Shown one piece after another: positions 12,019 to 23,679 of a stretch of 64,000 nucleotides of DNA. The position numbers were made by a program, and so were the translations under genes. Below the pieces are notes generated by a model. It made no database searches, was not told where the DNA came from, and saw only the letters and a list, made by a program, of their open reading frames with translations. Location of the stretch: positions 113,082,295-113,146,294 of the forward strand of contig CM035444.1 of the NCBI GenBank assembly GCA_020310875.1. Direction: 5' to 3'. This DNA comes from Ceratopteris richardii. Lineage: Eukaryota > Streptophyta > Polypodiopsida > Polypodiales > Pteridaceae. Within the stretch, counting starts at the first letter, position 1; every line of letters begins with the position of its first letter.

Positions 12019-15000
12019 CTCCCCCTCAAGCTCAATGTCATATCCTCTAATCCAAGCATCTTTCGAAACTTCTTCAGCTTCTCTGCTCCAAGTGCTTTAG
12101 TGAAGATATCAACAACCTGCTCATCTATTCTCACATAAACAAGATCAATATCACTTGCTAATACCTTCTCTCTGATGAAGTGATAATGTACCTCGATATG
12201 ATTTGTTCTAGCATGAAAAACAAGGTTCTGTGCTAATTCTATACTGCTAAGATTATCACAATATATGGTGATAGGCTTTTGCACTTCCACACCTAAATAT
12301 GCAAGTAACATCTCCAATCATGATGCCTCACATGCTTCCATTCTAGCACCTCTATACTCAGCCTCTGTACTCGACAAAGCAATAGTGGTTTGCTTCTTGC
12401 TGCTCCATGTAATAGCTGCACTCTCAGGTGAGAATACAAAACCACTAGTAGATCTTCTATCTGGGATGCTACCAACCCAATCTGCATTAGTGTATCCATG
12501 AACCTATAAATCTACACCAGCTTCATAAAACAATGCATAACCCAAAGTAGCACTCACATAACATAGAGTGCACCTCAAAGCATCTAAATGTGGCTTCCTA
12601 GGAACCTGCATACATTGACTTTCAAGTCCAACAGTGTAGCTAAGATTAGGCCTCGTAATTGTGAGATATATCAAACCTCCCACAAATTTCCTATACATGG
12701 TAGCATTTTCCAATGCTTCACCTGATGTATTATCTAACTTAAAATTATGATCTAATGGCATAGAAATTGGCTTACAATCAGCCATACCATACTTTTACAT
12801 CATATTCAAGGCCTATTGCCTTTGTGACATCCATATACCTGTTTTTGTATGTATAAACTCAATGCCCAAGAAATAGTGCAGCACACCAAGACCTTTCATG
12901 TCGAATTCCTGCATAAGAAGTTGCTTTATCTCTTTAATGATTTCTTCATTATCACCACCTACAATCAAGTCATCAACATAGATAGCCACAATTGTGATGC
13001 CATCATCACCCTTCCTTGCATATAGTGAATGATCTCCATCACACATAGAAAACCCAATGGTGGTTAAGTAATCAACAATCCTTGCATGCCATGCACGAGG
13101 AACTTGCTTAAGCCCATACAAAGCCTTTTGCAACCTCTAAACATACTCTAGGTGCTTTGAATCTCCATATCCTTGTGGCTAGTCCATGTATACTTCTTCC
13201 TGTCACTCACCATGTAGGAAAGCATTCTTCACATCCATTTGATGCAAAGCTCATCCTTTTTCTGTAGCTAATGCAACAAGTGTTCTGATAGTAGAAATTT
13301 TAGCTACAAGGCTAAATGTTTCCTCATAATCAATGCCATATGTTTGTGCATATCTTTTTGCTACCAATCATGCTTTGTACCTGCTTATGCTACCATTAGT
13401 ATTGTGCTTTACCTTGTAAACCCACTTGCAACCTATAGGTTTCTTTCCTTGTGGCAATGGGACTAGCTTGCATGTATCGTTTCCATAAAGTGCAACCATA
13501 TCCTCATCCGTAGCTTTTTTTCAATCTGTATTTCCAATTGCATCTTCGAAACAAGAAGGTTCAACATCTTCTATTACCTTGGTCATGTAGGCACAATGAC
13601 AAGCCATATAACTGTCATACGTCAATCATTGCACTGAATTATGCATCCTCTTGGATCTTCTTGGCCCTGGGTCCCTTCTCCTTGTATCATCCACATGCAC
13701 GTTTCTTACTCTTGGAGTCTTCACAGAGGGCAATCCAAGTTCCTCATCGAGACTGTTTTCGGAACTATTTGAATCTCCATCAACATCTTCAAAACCTACA
13801 CATGTTTTACTACCAGCATAAAGCTTTTCTTTACCTTTCTTGGATGTATTTGAAGAATTTGCTGGACTAAAATTTCCATGAAATCTTCCACTCCATGGAT
13901 ATGAGTTGGAACTATTGCTTGGTGATGCATCTCGTCCACTCAAAACTTGAGATTTTGCAATTGATTTTTTAGCATTTTCTTTGTCATTTGGTTCAAAATT
14001 GAGTCCTTCTTTGGCGTTTGCATAGAAGCTTGACATTTCATCAAATACCACATTTCTCCTCACCTTCACATATCGTGTGAGTGGGTTATAACATTTATAT
14101 CTCTTTTGCATAAGGGAGTATCCAATGAAAACATATTTTTCTAGTTTTTGATCAAGCTTCATCCTCAACTCATATGGAACATGTACATATGCAATACGGC
14201 CAGAAACTTTCATATGTGATAAGTTTGGATTTTTACCTGTGAACTTTTCTTCAAGTGTAACTTGATGTACAATAACAGTTGTAGTTCTCTTCATAATGTA
14301 TACAACCATATGCACAACTTCTGTCCAATAACAATGAGGCATATTCTTCTCAACCATCAAGGCTCTTGCTATTTTTGCAATATGTCTATTTTTTGCGTTT
14401 AGCAACGCCATTCTGTTGTGGTGTGTACTTGCATGAAAACTAACATTGAATTCCATGTATTCACCTCGTCCATCATATATTAATGTCTGAATACACTTCC
14501 CTGTCTACTTTTCCACCAAGCTTTAAAATTCTTGAAGTGAGTGAACACCTCTCTTCTCTTTCATGAAATATACCCACACTTTTGGTGTATGGCCATCAAT
14601 GAAGTTAACATAACACCTGCAACCACCCATAGATGTGGTCTTTGCAGGACCCCAAACATCTGTACTTACTATTTCTAGCACATTCTCACTAACATGCTTG
14701 TCATGTGGAAATGACGATCTTGATTCTTTACTAAATTGACATGCTGCACATAGCTTTTGCATCTTTGCAACCTTGAAACTTTGGTAGTCCATGGACAATC
14801 TCCTTTGAGTGCATCGATTTTAGCCTTTGCAAGTTTGCATGTCCAATCTGTTTGTGCCACATCTCTATCTCTGCAATAACTCTTGCACATTTTGCAAACA
14901 TGGGTGCATTCATTTAAGTAATTTTCACATTTAAGGTGAACATCCTAACCACTTTGTTCCTGTATGCTCGATAGGGTGTGATGTGTCATCACCTATTTCA

Positions 15001-16050
15001 ACATATCCAGGAACTGACAATTTTTGCAATCTACTAAACCATTCCACATGACTGGTCATGTGATTTGAAGCACATGAATCAACATACCAAACATTACCAT
15101 TTGATTTTGAAGCATCAACAGACATTGTATTCATCATATGATGTTGGACCATGAACAACTTCTCAAAATCAGCTGCACTCATGGATGCATAGTTGTTTTG
15201 TTGTCTTCTATTATTTTGATTCTTCAACCTGCAATCACGTTCAAAGTGTTTAGGTTTACCACAATTCCAACATCCCTTACTCTCATTACCTGAATCATTT
15301 CATTGGAAATTTCTACCACCTCTTTTGGGTCCCCTTGCCTCGAAACTATCTTCCTCTTGCATGATTCTGTTGTTGACCTTGGTCTTGGTTATTGTGTCCT
15401 CTTCCGCTTTTGAAGCCTCTACCTCTGCCTCTTCCTCTTCGATAGTAGAATACCTGCTTAGAAGTAGGTTTTCCTTGAGAGTTTTAATCCTCACCAAGGT
15501 TCTTTTCTTCAATAATAAGCATAGATACCAGATTAGCAAAATTCAAAATATTTTCCGTGGTCTGTATAGAAGTTCTGAACTGCTTATATGTAGCTCCTAA
15601 ACCATGAAGGCACACTTCCACCTTATCATCATCATCTACATTCACACCAATAGATGCAAGTGAATCACATATGCTTTTGATTTTTAGAGTGTACTCACTT
15701 ACGGACATGCTCTTTTTCTCCAATGTATGCCACTTGTTCTTGAGTTGCAATTTCTGTGCCTTTGTATTGGTCTCATACCATACTCTTAACAAGTCTTTGG
15801 TCCGATTCCTCTCTAGTAACTACAGAGCATTTTCATTATCTCCTTCAAGGTACTACTAGTAGCCTTTCCCATCAAGAAATTTTTCATCCTCAATATCCAA
15901 GCATGGAAGTTGGGGATAACTCCGGAAAATATTTTGAGGTCTTCTACCTTCATGCCAATTTCCGTAGCAATATGAGGTCGTTTGTGAATGACACTTTCTC
16001 CATGCCTTCTCGTGTACTCTTCACCGTCGGCCTTCTCCACGAGCTCTCTA
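12019..16050 (-). pseudogene. Copia L gag-pol
   Basis: Right to left: gag (MKVEDLKIFSG..NFHAWILRMK at about 15.8-16.0 kb; MSVSEYTLKIKSICDSLASIG at 15.5-15.8 kb); a CCHC knuckle CGKPKHFERDC near 15,250; a Copia protease VWYVDSCASNHMT near 15,080; a GAG-pre-integrase H..IGHANL segment; integrase with SKESRSSFPHDKHVS and STDVWGPAKT at 14.5-14.8 kb; RT with ALYGLKQVPRAWH and IYVDDLIVGGD at 12.8-13.1 kb; RNase H with YCDNLSSIELAQN and HARTNHIEVHYHFIREKV at 12.0-12.3 kb. The integrase-before-RT order identifies Copia. It is broken. Confidence 0.88.
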
Positions 16051-16073
16051 CAGCCACAGTGGCTCTGAGGTCA

Positions 16074-16431
16074 CACACACACACTCTCACAATCAAAGAG
16101 AAGCACACACTCAAATTGAGGTAAGGAAGAATGGTCTTCTTCTTCTTCTTCTTCTTCTTCTATTACATAAAAAGGAATGTACACGAATGACCTAAAAACA
16201 AGAATACAACAAGTGCAATATATAAAGATCAATACATAAGGAAAAATCTAATGTCCGAAAATGAGTGAGCTTGCAAGTAACAAATGTGCCATTACTCTCG
16301 ATAGATAAATCTAGTACAAATTAATGAAGTATCCCTGACATATACCGGCATGACCACCATAGATGTCAGATAAATGAAAAACTGATATGTGTCATCCTAG
16401 ATCATCACATGTTGAGCTTGATATCTCAACA
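16074..16431 (-). repeat. 5' LTR of Copia L
   Basis: Partner of 11,669-12,018. The sense 3' end is followed by a CAGAGCCAC-type sequence that resembles a worn initiator-tRNA-Met primer site. Confidence 0.85.
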
Positions 16432-16850
16432 ACCAATAGTTACTTCCTTGAACTATTTCAAAGAATGATCCTTTTGTAAATGTTCCATTAGCCTCTCTTT
16501 AAATACTAGAACTATTTCTAGCAATGCACCTACAGGTAATTGAATTTGTGATTTTCTTATTCAATGCTAGGAATTACCTTCCTTTGACACTACCTATTTT
16601 GAAACGCCTTGGTTCTATGGTTCTTTTGAAGTCTGGTCTAACTTTTTGGTACACAGATCCTAGAAACTTTTACTTAATCTCTGAAATTTACCCAATTGAT
16701 ATTCTTTCTAGTAAGAGTCTAGAGATTCCACTTTCTTGTACAGTTGCTCTACCATCATGGATGTTCCTTCCTTCTGAACCTTTTATCTTTGTCATTTTAC
16801 ATGTGCCATCCTTACTATTGTTACCTCTAATGAATGGTTTTAGATCTATC

Positions 16851-17806
16851 ATTAGGGGAAAAAATGGACCTTGCATGGGCCTTTTAAGGATTCCTAATTT
16901 TTGGGGATTAAAGAGCTTAATCCATGAGCTTAAGGAAGAAATTGAAACCACTAGTGGTTTTGGCAAATAAAATAATACTTCATAAAGCTTTGCATTTAAT
17001 AGCTCATGCGTGAGTATTCGTGACCATTAGATTTGGTAGATCAATGGCTAGATTTAAATTTCCTGGAAAGCTAGAAAGAGAAGGTCTTGGAGTGGGCCTA
17101 ATGCTCATGCTCTCTGCAAGAATATCAGCCGTTAGATCTCGTAGGATCCAAGGATTCCCCGCAAATGGGGCTGAGCTCCTGTTTTCGATCATTCTCTGCA
17201 GCATTATATGCCCTTCGATCTACGGAGATCGGACGATTCCCCGCGAATGGGGCTGATTTACATGGCGCATGCGATGAGGACTGTCCGATGAAGACTTTAA
17301 TCCAATGGTCTACAAATAAAGGCGCCCTTTCATTCAAGATTTGAACAACAACTGTTGGATAAAGAGTACATCGAATGGCCCATGTGGGAAGGCGCCTAAA
17401 TTTCAAGATCTTCATTCTATGTCGTTGGATGGCACCTCAAATCCAAGGGTCTAAATGTGATGGCGCAAGTTGAAAAAACGAATACATCGTAGCCTTCCAT
17501 TATCTTACAAATCCAAGGGCTCTTGATGCAAGTTGCTTTGACTTTTGCCACTCAACCTGAACCTTTGATTATTAAGCCAATCCAAGGGCTGTGGTTGATT
17601 TCCAAGAGTTCCAAAACCATTCACATAACCAAAACCACAAATCCTAAGTGGTTTTCTCCTCTTTGACCACACAAAAACAAGGGAAGCCTATGCCTAGCCT
17701 ATGTGATTAAGGGACTAGACTGTGTCCACCACCCTCCTCTCATTGGTCCATTCCTAATCACTCCTTAATCTAAAAGGCCCATGCAGGGTTCATTTTTTCC
17801 CCTAAT
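16851..17806 (+). mobile_element. Non-autonomous TIR element, copy 2
   Basis: It is bounded by ATTAGGGGAAAAAATGGACC on the left and its inverted counterpart, ending TTTTTTCCCCTAAT, on the right. The TIRs are about 36 bp. It is 956 bp long, against 953 bp for copy 1, and inverted relative to it. Motifs of the form (C)GTTGGAT, or diverged versions, recur at about 17,212, 17,282, 17,353, 17,423, 17,493 and 17,561, i.e. every ~70 bp. Each is commonly followed 15-20 bp later by ATCCAANGG. There is no coding capacity and no clear target duplication. It is more GC-rich than copy 1, so the two are well diverged. Confidence 0.82.
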
Positions 17807-19403
17807 GTATAATATGATGGGTACTCCTTGACCCACTAAACGGCTTTTTCCAAGTGATTCTTTTGCTCCATTGATGAGTGCTCAGGTTGTTTTATGGTCT
17901 CGTATGTTTTCAATTTGGCTTCCTTTTTCCTTTGATCATATTCTTTAGCTTCCTCACATTTGAATCGATGACGTTTATACTACAAACAGAACTCACATTG
18001 GATTGGTTGATTTTCAAAATTACTGGGTCAAGGTTGTCAAAATCTATGGCCTCTTTTGTAATCTTGAAAGTTGGGATGATAGAACCACCACTAGTCTTGG
18101 AAGTGTTGGTATCCAAAAAATTACTATGATCCAAACAATCTTGCATCTTGACTGTCCATCCACGGTCCTAGTTGAGCTTGAGGCTTATATCCTACACAAT
18201 TTTCCTTCCATGAGGATGATTCAATTTGTGTAGTTGCGACCAGTGTCTTCTTACCATTGAACCTACATTCTTCTAAGCTATGATTATTCTTGTTGCAAAT
18301 AGGGAAATATACCTGGTTTAATGCACAAACAGTGATATGTCCCACATTTTTGCATAAAAAACAATACAATTGTTGAACTAAGTTAACCCCTTTTTCCATG
18401 ATTGTACTTGCTTTTTCAGAGCCTAAATTTGGCAAATATATTCTCCTATCAACTCCTATTGCTAGATCAATTATCTGTTCTAAGGATCTTGCTGCTTCCA
18501 ATGTATACATATAGATTTTCTCCTTACATTGGCTACAATCCATCCATAAAGAACTCTTGCAACAATTCTTATCAAGGAAGATCATTGTTCAAAAATTGTC
18601 TCATGGTTGATCTAAAGTCCAAAGTGTATTGTTGCATTGTACCCTTCAGGATCATGTATTGTAATGTTGCATATACTTTTGAAATTCTTTTACGAGTCCG
18701 GAATCACTCCAAAAAGGTCTCTTTTAGGTCATCATATTTTGAAAAATGGTCCAAAGGATATTCAATTAACCATTTAAGGGCATCACGGGCTAAGGTAGCT
18801 TGGAATACATGTTGATGGTCATCATCACGCATTGTTCTATGGTTACATGCATCTTGATTCTCAAAAGTCCGAACATGTACATCAAGATCTTTTTCAAATC
18901 ATCCATACAAATGGGTATATTGTAACCCCATAAGTTTTTTATTCCGCATATTTTCTCCAAAATCCTCTTTGCTAGTGGAGCTCGAGTCTCAAGTAAAGTC
19001 TTCCACTATGCTAGGTCGAGCAATAGGTACTAGTGTTAATGCAAGCTCTAACTCGGGTTTGTTGCCATCGCTTTTGCTTAGGTCCACAAGTGCTTTTCTT
19101 CTTGCTCTTGGCTCTACTAGATTCCCCTTTTTGTAAAGCTTTAGCTAATTTCTAGTTCTTCCACTCAGATATCCAGTCCTTCAAGATTGACTGCGGCAAG
19201 ACACCATTTTCCACCCATAGCAACAATTCTTCTAGGATATTTATTGATTACTTAATTGAAATATCTTCTAAATAGACAGTTCCTAAGGTATCCTTGATAA
19301 GTTTGTCTACATATTCATGACGTCAATCACTACGCAAGTATTCCTTGCCACTTTGCAATGACATCAATTTAAGAAGAAATCCATCCCAATAATGAACCCC
19401 ATC

Positions 19404-19421
19404 CCATCGTGGTCGCCAATT
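19404..19421 (-). promoter_or_regulatory. Primer-binding-site-like sequence of Gypsy K
   Basis: Sense sequence TTGGCGACCACGATGGG directly follows the 5' LTR's 3' end. It begins with TGGCG, as in the tRNA-Asp-type sites of several plant Gypsy lineages. Identification rests on position and the first bases only. Confidence 0.45.
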
Positions 19422-20010
19422 TGTTTTTGTGCTATCTTGTTGGAACAACATACAACACCTCCAAAGGGATGAATTTGGAAATGCGGATTATGATTACAAC
19501 ACTATAATGATAACATGCATTTATGTTCCTTAAATTATAGTTGTACACTTATTATGTATAATTTTTCATTGACACACTTTGTATTATAGCCAATACACTA
19601 CAAGTTTCAGATTACTTCAGAATAATTACAGACTTCACGGATATAAGTAGGATTCGAAGATAATATCAAAATTGGATTTATAGCAACATACTCTGCACCA
19701 TAAACATCACATATAGATATCTATGCTTTGTTCTCAGACTTACTCCGTAATAAAAACAAAATACCACAATAACTTATAGTTCCACAATATCTTCTATACT
19801 TCTTCGTAATTTTGGACTCACCGTATCTTCTCTCCTTCTCTTCGTTCCTTCCGTTTCATGCAGACAGGTTACACCACTATGACACACTGTTCCGAACTTT
19901 GAGACATAAAGAATACTGCACTTTCGAAAACAACCCTTTGGATCCCTAAACGATAACCCCTTCTCCTATTAAAAAATAAATATGAATTACAAACATTGTT
20001 CAATCCTTTT
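19422..20010 (-). repeat. 5' LTR of Gypsy K
   Basis: Partner of 2,148-2,728. The plus-strand left end is TGTTTTTGTGCTATCTTGTT, directly next to the primer-site-like sequence. Gypsy N RNase H sequence begins just to the right. Confidence 0.68.
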
Positions 20011-20021
20011 GGACGCCTAAT

Positions 20022-21730
20022 AGTACCTCAGTTTACACTCTTCTTCTAGGCTTCCTTAAACCATATATCTTCTAAATACATACCTTTCATCAACTCTAGT
20101 CAGTCATTTGAGATTTGTATGAAACTCGGAGAATTCAACATAGGCATATGAATCAAAGCATCTACAACAACATTGAATTTCCCTCTTTGATATTTGAGTT
20201 CATAGTCAAAATCCTTCAGTATCTCATCCCATCTAGCATTTCTACCTATTAACTCAAATTGTCTTGCAAACCACTTGATACTTGCTTACTGAAAAACTAT
20301 AGTCACTATGGCAGAAAAAAAGTAATGTCTCCATTTCTTTAGAGCATGCACAATTTCATTAAGCTCTTTCTCATAGGTAGAATAGCTATGTTGAGTTGAG
20401 TTTAGCTTTTGGCTTTTAAAAGCAATTGGTCAACCTTTTTAATTCAACAGATCTCCAATTGCTAATTCACTAACATTTATTTCAACCACAAAGGGTTAAT
20501 TTGGCTGTACTATATGTAGAATCAAGGCCAGTGATAAGGCTTTGTTAATCCATTTTATAATTGAAGCTTGTTCCTTATCCCAAGTAAGGCTTTTAGCCTT
20601 TCCCTTTCACTTTTCAAATAAAGGGATTGAGGTCCTTGCAAATTTTGATACATATTACCCTAAGAAACTTTTAGTTTGGTAATAGTTTTAGGACATAGGC
20701 AACTAAGAGTAACTTGGATCTTTTCACAATCTACTTGAATTCCTTTCTCAAATACAATGAGTCCTAGATATCTTATTTTTGTTGAAATGAATGCATAGTT
20801 AGCTTCTTTTTCATATAGCTTGTTCTCTTTTAGAACTTGGAAAATCCTCTCAAAATGCTCTAATGGGTATCTATATCTTGAATATAGAGAAGAATTATAT
20901 CAAACCAATTAAACCTTTTCCTAAGTACGAAGGACTGTATTCATCAAAATCATGAATGTGGTGGAGCATTCATTTGTCCAAAAGGCACGACCAAGGATAC
21001 AAAATTCTCATACTTAGTTCTAAATGCTATCTTGGGGACATCTTTAGGTTTGGTCCTAATATAGTGATATCTTTATAAAAGATCAAGCTTTGAGAGTATC
21101 TTTGCTCTCTTCAATTGATTAAATAGAGTAGACGAGAGATATGGAAGTGGACTGTTATATTATATGCATCATTTACATTGATTGGAAGTATCAAGTATAC
21201 TTCCAATTTATGATTATTTAGAAGATTTTTGAGTTCCATGCTTGAGATCAAGGGAGTAATCGACACATCATGCTACCCTTGAATCAAGTAATGAATACCA
21301 TTTCTTTCAAATTCCAAAGTATTCAAGAGATAATTCCTTGTTAGTGACCTTCCTAAGCCCCAAAGCTGCTCCCTACCCAATACCACATCAATTATGTCCA
21401 TATTCATGATCTAGAAATCACGTTTATCTTTATACCCTTGAAATCTTATTTTGAGACCAAAAAATCATATTCTAAACTTCCTTATCTTGTCCTTAAATAA
21501 TGGACACTACATATTGATATGGATACTTGTTTGGGGAACCTTAATCTCTTCACGAGTGAGTATTTAAGGAAGTTATGGGTGGTCGAGTCATCTATCATGA
21601 CTCTATCCCTTTCTTCTCTTATGCATGCACATATTTTGGCTAATTTATGTGGTCCAAACTTATTTTCGATCCACATGGAATGAGAGAAATGACATTGGTG
21701 CATGCACATTTGATGTATTTTCATGGCATT
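20022..21730 (-). pseudogene. Gypsy 'N', protease, RT and RNase H (right piece)
   Basis: Minus strand, right to left: retropepsin VMIDDSTTHNFLKYSLVKRL near 21,600; DVVLGREQLWGLGR near 21,350; an RT tail with LSCLCPKTITKLKSFLG near 20,680; and RNase H with LNSTQHSYSTYEKELNEIVH and ALKKWRHYF near 20,340, then WFARQFELIGRNARWDEIL and YELKYQRGKFNVVVDAL. It is collinear with the integrase at 1.48-2.15 kb. Heavily broken; among the oldest elements here. No gag or LTR remains before the Gypsy (+) fragment at 21,735. Confidence 0.72.
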
Positions 21731-21734
21731 AAAA

Positions 21735-22980
21735 ATTTTTGGAAGGAGTGCCTAGATGTTTTGGGAAACGTAGGATTCCAATGATAGAACAAGCCAAACC
21801 ATTAAGAGGTAAAATCTATAGATTGAATCCAAAGTATGTTGAAACTTTCTATCGAGAAATACATAAAATGGTGGATGGTGGAATCCTTATTTTGATGGTG
21901 CATTCAAAATGGCTTTCTTGCATGGTCATGCGCTCAAAAAGAACACTAATAAAATCCTTGTATGTGTGGACTTTAAAGCACGCGACAAGATAATGATTCC
22001 TGATGGGTCCCTTATGCCATTTGTAGAATAGGTTATTGAAGAAGTGTTTGGGCATACACTATATAGTTTCATGAATGGATTTAGTGGTTACAGCTAGATA
22101 TCCATCCATCCTGAGGATGGAGACAAGATAGCCTTCATCACACCTGGGGAACCTATGTTTATGCAAAAATTCTTTTTGGGCTTAGAAAGGCTCCTACAAC
22201 TTTCAATAGGACAATGAATTTTATCGTTGGCTCCCTACCTTTGGATTCACTTTGATATTCATGAAAGATTTTTATTCCTTCTAAGGTACTTGTATTAGTA
22301 CTCCCAAGGAATGCTTAGATGATTATTTAACCCAATTGCAATAGGTTCTCAATCTATGTAGGGAAAGCAAGTTGAAGTTGAATCCAAACAAGTGTCACTT
22401 TCTAGTGGCAAAGGGTACCTTCTTAGACATGCACTAGTTTCAAAAGGTATGGCTTGTAGCTCGTATAAAAGTATAGCTATATTAAAGCTATCGAAGGCTA
22501 AGACATGGAAAGAAGTACAAACTTTTTTCGGTAGAAATCATCCTGGTCACTCCATATTGGTATAAAGATTTTCACGTCAATGTGGATGTCACTATCTATG
22601 CGGTGGGGCAATTCTCACACAACATAGTGAATGACATAGATTGGACAGGCCCATACAATACGCAAGTTGAATTCTAACTATGGTTGAGAAGAACTACTAC
22701 CTCTGAGATAATCCTTGGCAATGGTATTTACAATAAAAAAATTCCATTATCTTTTGAGAGTAAATTTGTCATGAATACGGATCAAAAACTATTAATGTAT
22801 TTATTGAATAAGCCATAGGCAACAAGTATTTTCTAGAAGTGGCTCCTGGTGTTTCAGGAACTTGGTTTGGTTATAGTGCATAAATTAGATAAAGAAAAAA
22901 TTATGGTTCTTTTATTCAAGAGTATATATGGTGCTGATTTCTCTTTTGATGCCTCTATCTTGGAGATATGCATCAAACTC
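21735..22980 (+). pseudogene. Gypsy RT-RNase H fragment 'O'
   Basis: The plus strand gives PLRGKIYRLNPKYVETFYRE followed by MVDGGILI.MVHSKW, the start of a Gypsy RT palm. Next come YSFMNGFSGYS and LGLRKAPTTFNRTMN, and then RNase H-like FHVNVDVTIYAVG and FVMNTDQKLLMYLLNKP. It is in the opposite orientation to its neighbour N and is a different copy. No LTR, gag or integrase is seen. It is an old fragment, joined on the right to an LTR-like sequence of another family. Confidence 0.72.
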
Positions 22981-22989
22981 ATTCGACCA

Positions 22990-23676
22990 TCATTGTGCAG
23001 TGCCTTATTGCCAATGACTTTGTAATCTTACATGATTTAGTCAATACATATTCATTACTTCCTAGTCTCATATCTCTGTCATACTCCATCACAACAGTGA
23101 TCTTGTCTGAGCTAGTTCTCATTGTGTAGTGCATTATTTTGCATGATTCAAAGCATGCTATATTTAGCATACTGTGTATTTCGACCCCACTAAGTTTCAT
23201 CTAATTTTGTTCACTCAATCATGAGATATTAATCAAACTTTACTCATGGGTCTATGACTATGTATGCCCGTAAAAGTCGGGAGTGTCTCCATACTTGCTA
23301 AACATAATTCTCTATACATGGTTAATCATTTTAGATATTTCTACTCATGAATGGTAGATTTTATAGCTAATTAAAGATTCCTAGAAGGAAGTTTTCTAAT
23401 TGTTGCTATACACAAAGAATTAAGTTAAACACTAAGCAGATGTCTCAACCAAGATAGCAAGTTTTATGCATCACATCATATACACACCTATCTGTTTTGA
23501 TGCTATCATTTGTGCATCATCTTCCAAGCAACATGTATGATCATTTATGTTTATTAGCTATCTAAGGAGGCCCACAACACTCTCTAGCCATCACTTATAG
23601 CATGTGTGAAGCAGGTTTTAGCTACACCAACTCATCTCTTGTGGTTATCCACCATCTCTTCCAACACTTCCATCAT
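22990..23676 (+). repeat. Diverged LTR fragment 'J' related to the LTR of Copia I
   Basis: The last ~140 bp (AAGCAGGTTTTAG, CTCATCTCTTGTGG, CCACCATCTCTTCCAACA) match the sense 3' end of the LTR at 27,016-27,959. Weaker matches (CAATCATGAGATAT, CAATGACTTTGTAATCT) continue to about 22,990. It is in the opposite orientation to element I and abuts I's RT at 23,677. The LTR start is missing on the left. It is a truncated LTR of a related element. Confidence 0.55.
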
Positions 23677-23679
23677 CTA

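Larger units (their letters stand above)
11669..16431 (-). mobile_element. Ty1/Copia element 'L', both LTRs present
   Basis: A minus-strand Copia inserted in Gypsy K. The LTRs lie at about 11,669-12,018 and 16,074-16,431; both end on the plus strand in GATATCTCAACA and appear roughly nine-tenths identical. A polypurine tract (sense TTGAGGGGGAG) abuts the left, 3' LTR. A degenerate tRNA-Met primer site abuts the 5' LTR near 16,060. Internal order is gag, zinc knuckle, protease, integrase, RT, RNase H. It is structurally complete but broken in its reading frames. No clean target duplication was found because the outer LTR edge falls in a (CA)n tract. Confidence 0.85.
16432..19421 (-). pseudogene. 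Gypsy K: leader, gag and gag-protease linker
   Basis: The minus strand has a gag segment (FQATLARDALKWLIEYPLDH and ERFRTRKRISKVYATLQYM, about 18.6-18.8 kb). This is followed by two closely spaced cysteine knuckles (CFLCKNVGHITVC and CNKNNHSLEEC, about 18.24-18.37 kb) and a Lys/Glu-rich linker. TIR element copy 2 (16,851-17,806) interrupts the linker. From 16,432 to 16,850 the sequence is probably the same linker, but I see no named domain there. It is broken in many places. Confidence 0.62.

Noticed and set aside
17004-17415. Short ORFs within the GC-richer part of TIR element copy 2
   Set aside because: They do not persist in copy 1, and the sequence there is a periodic dyad array.
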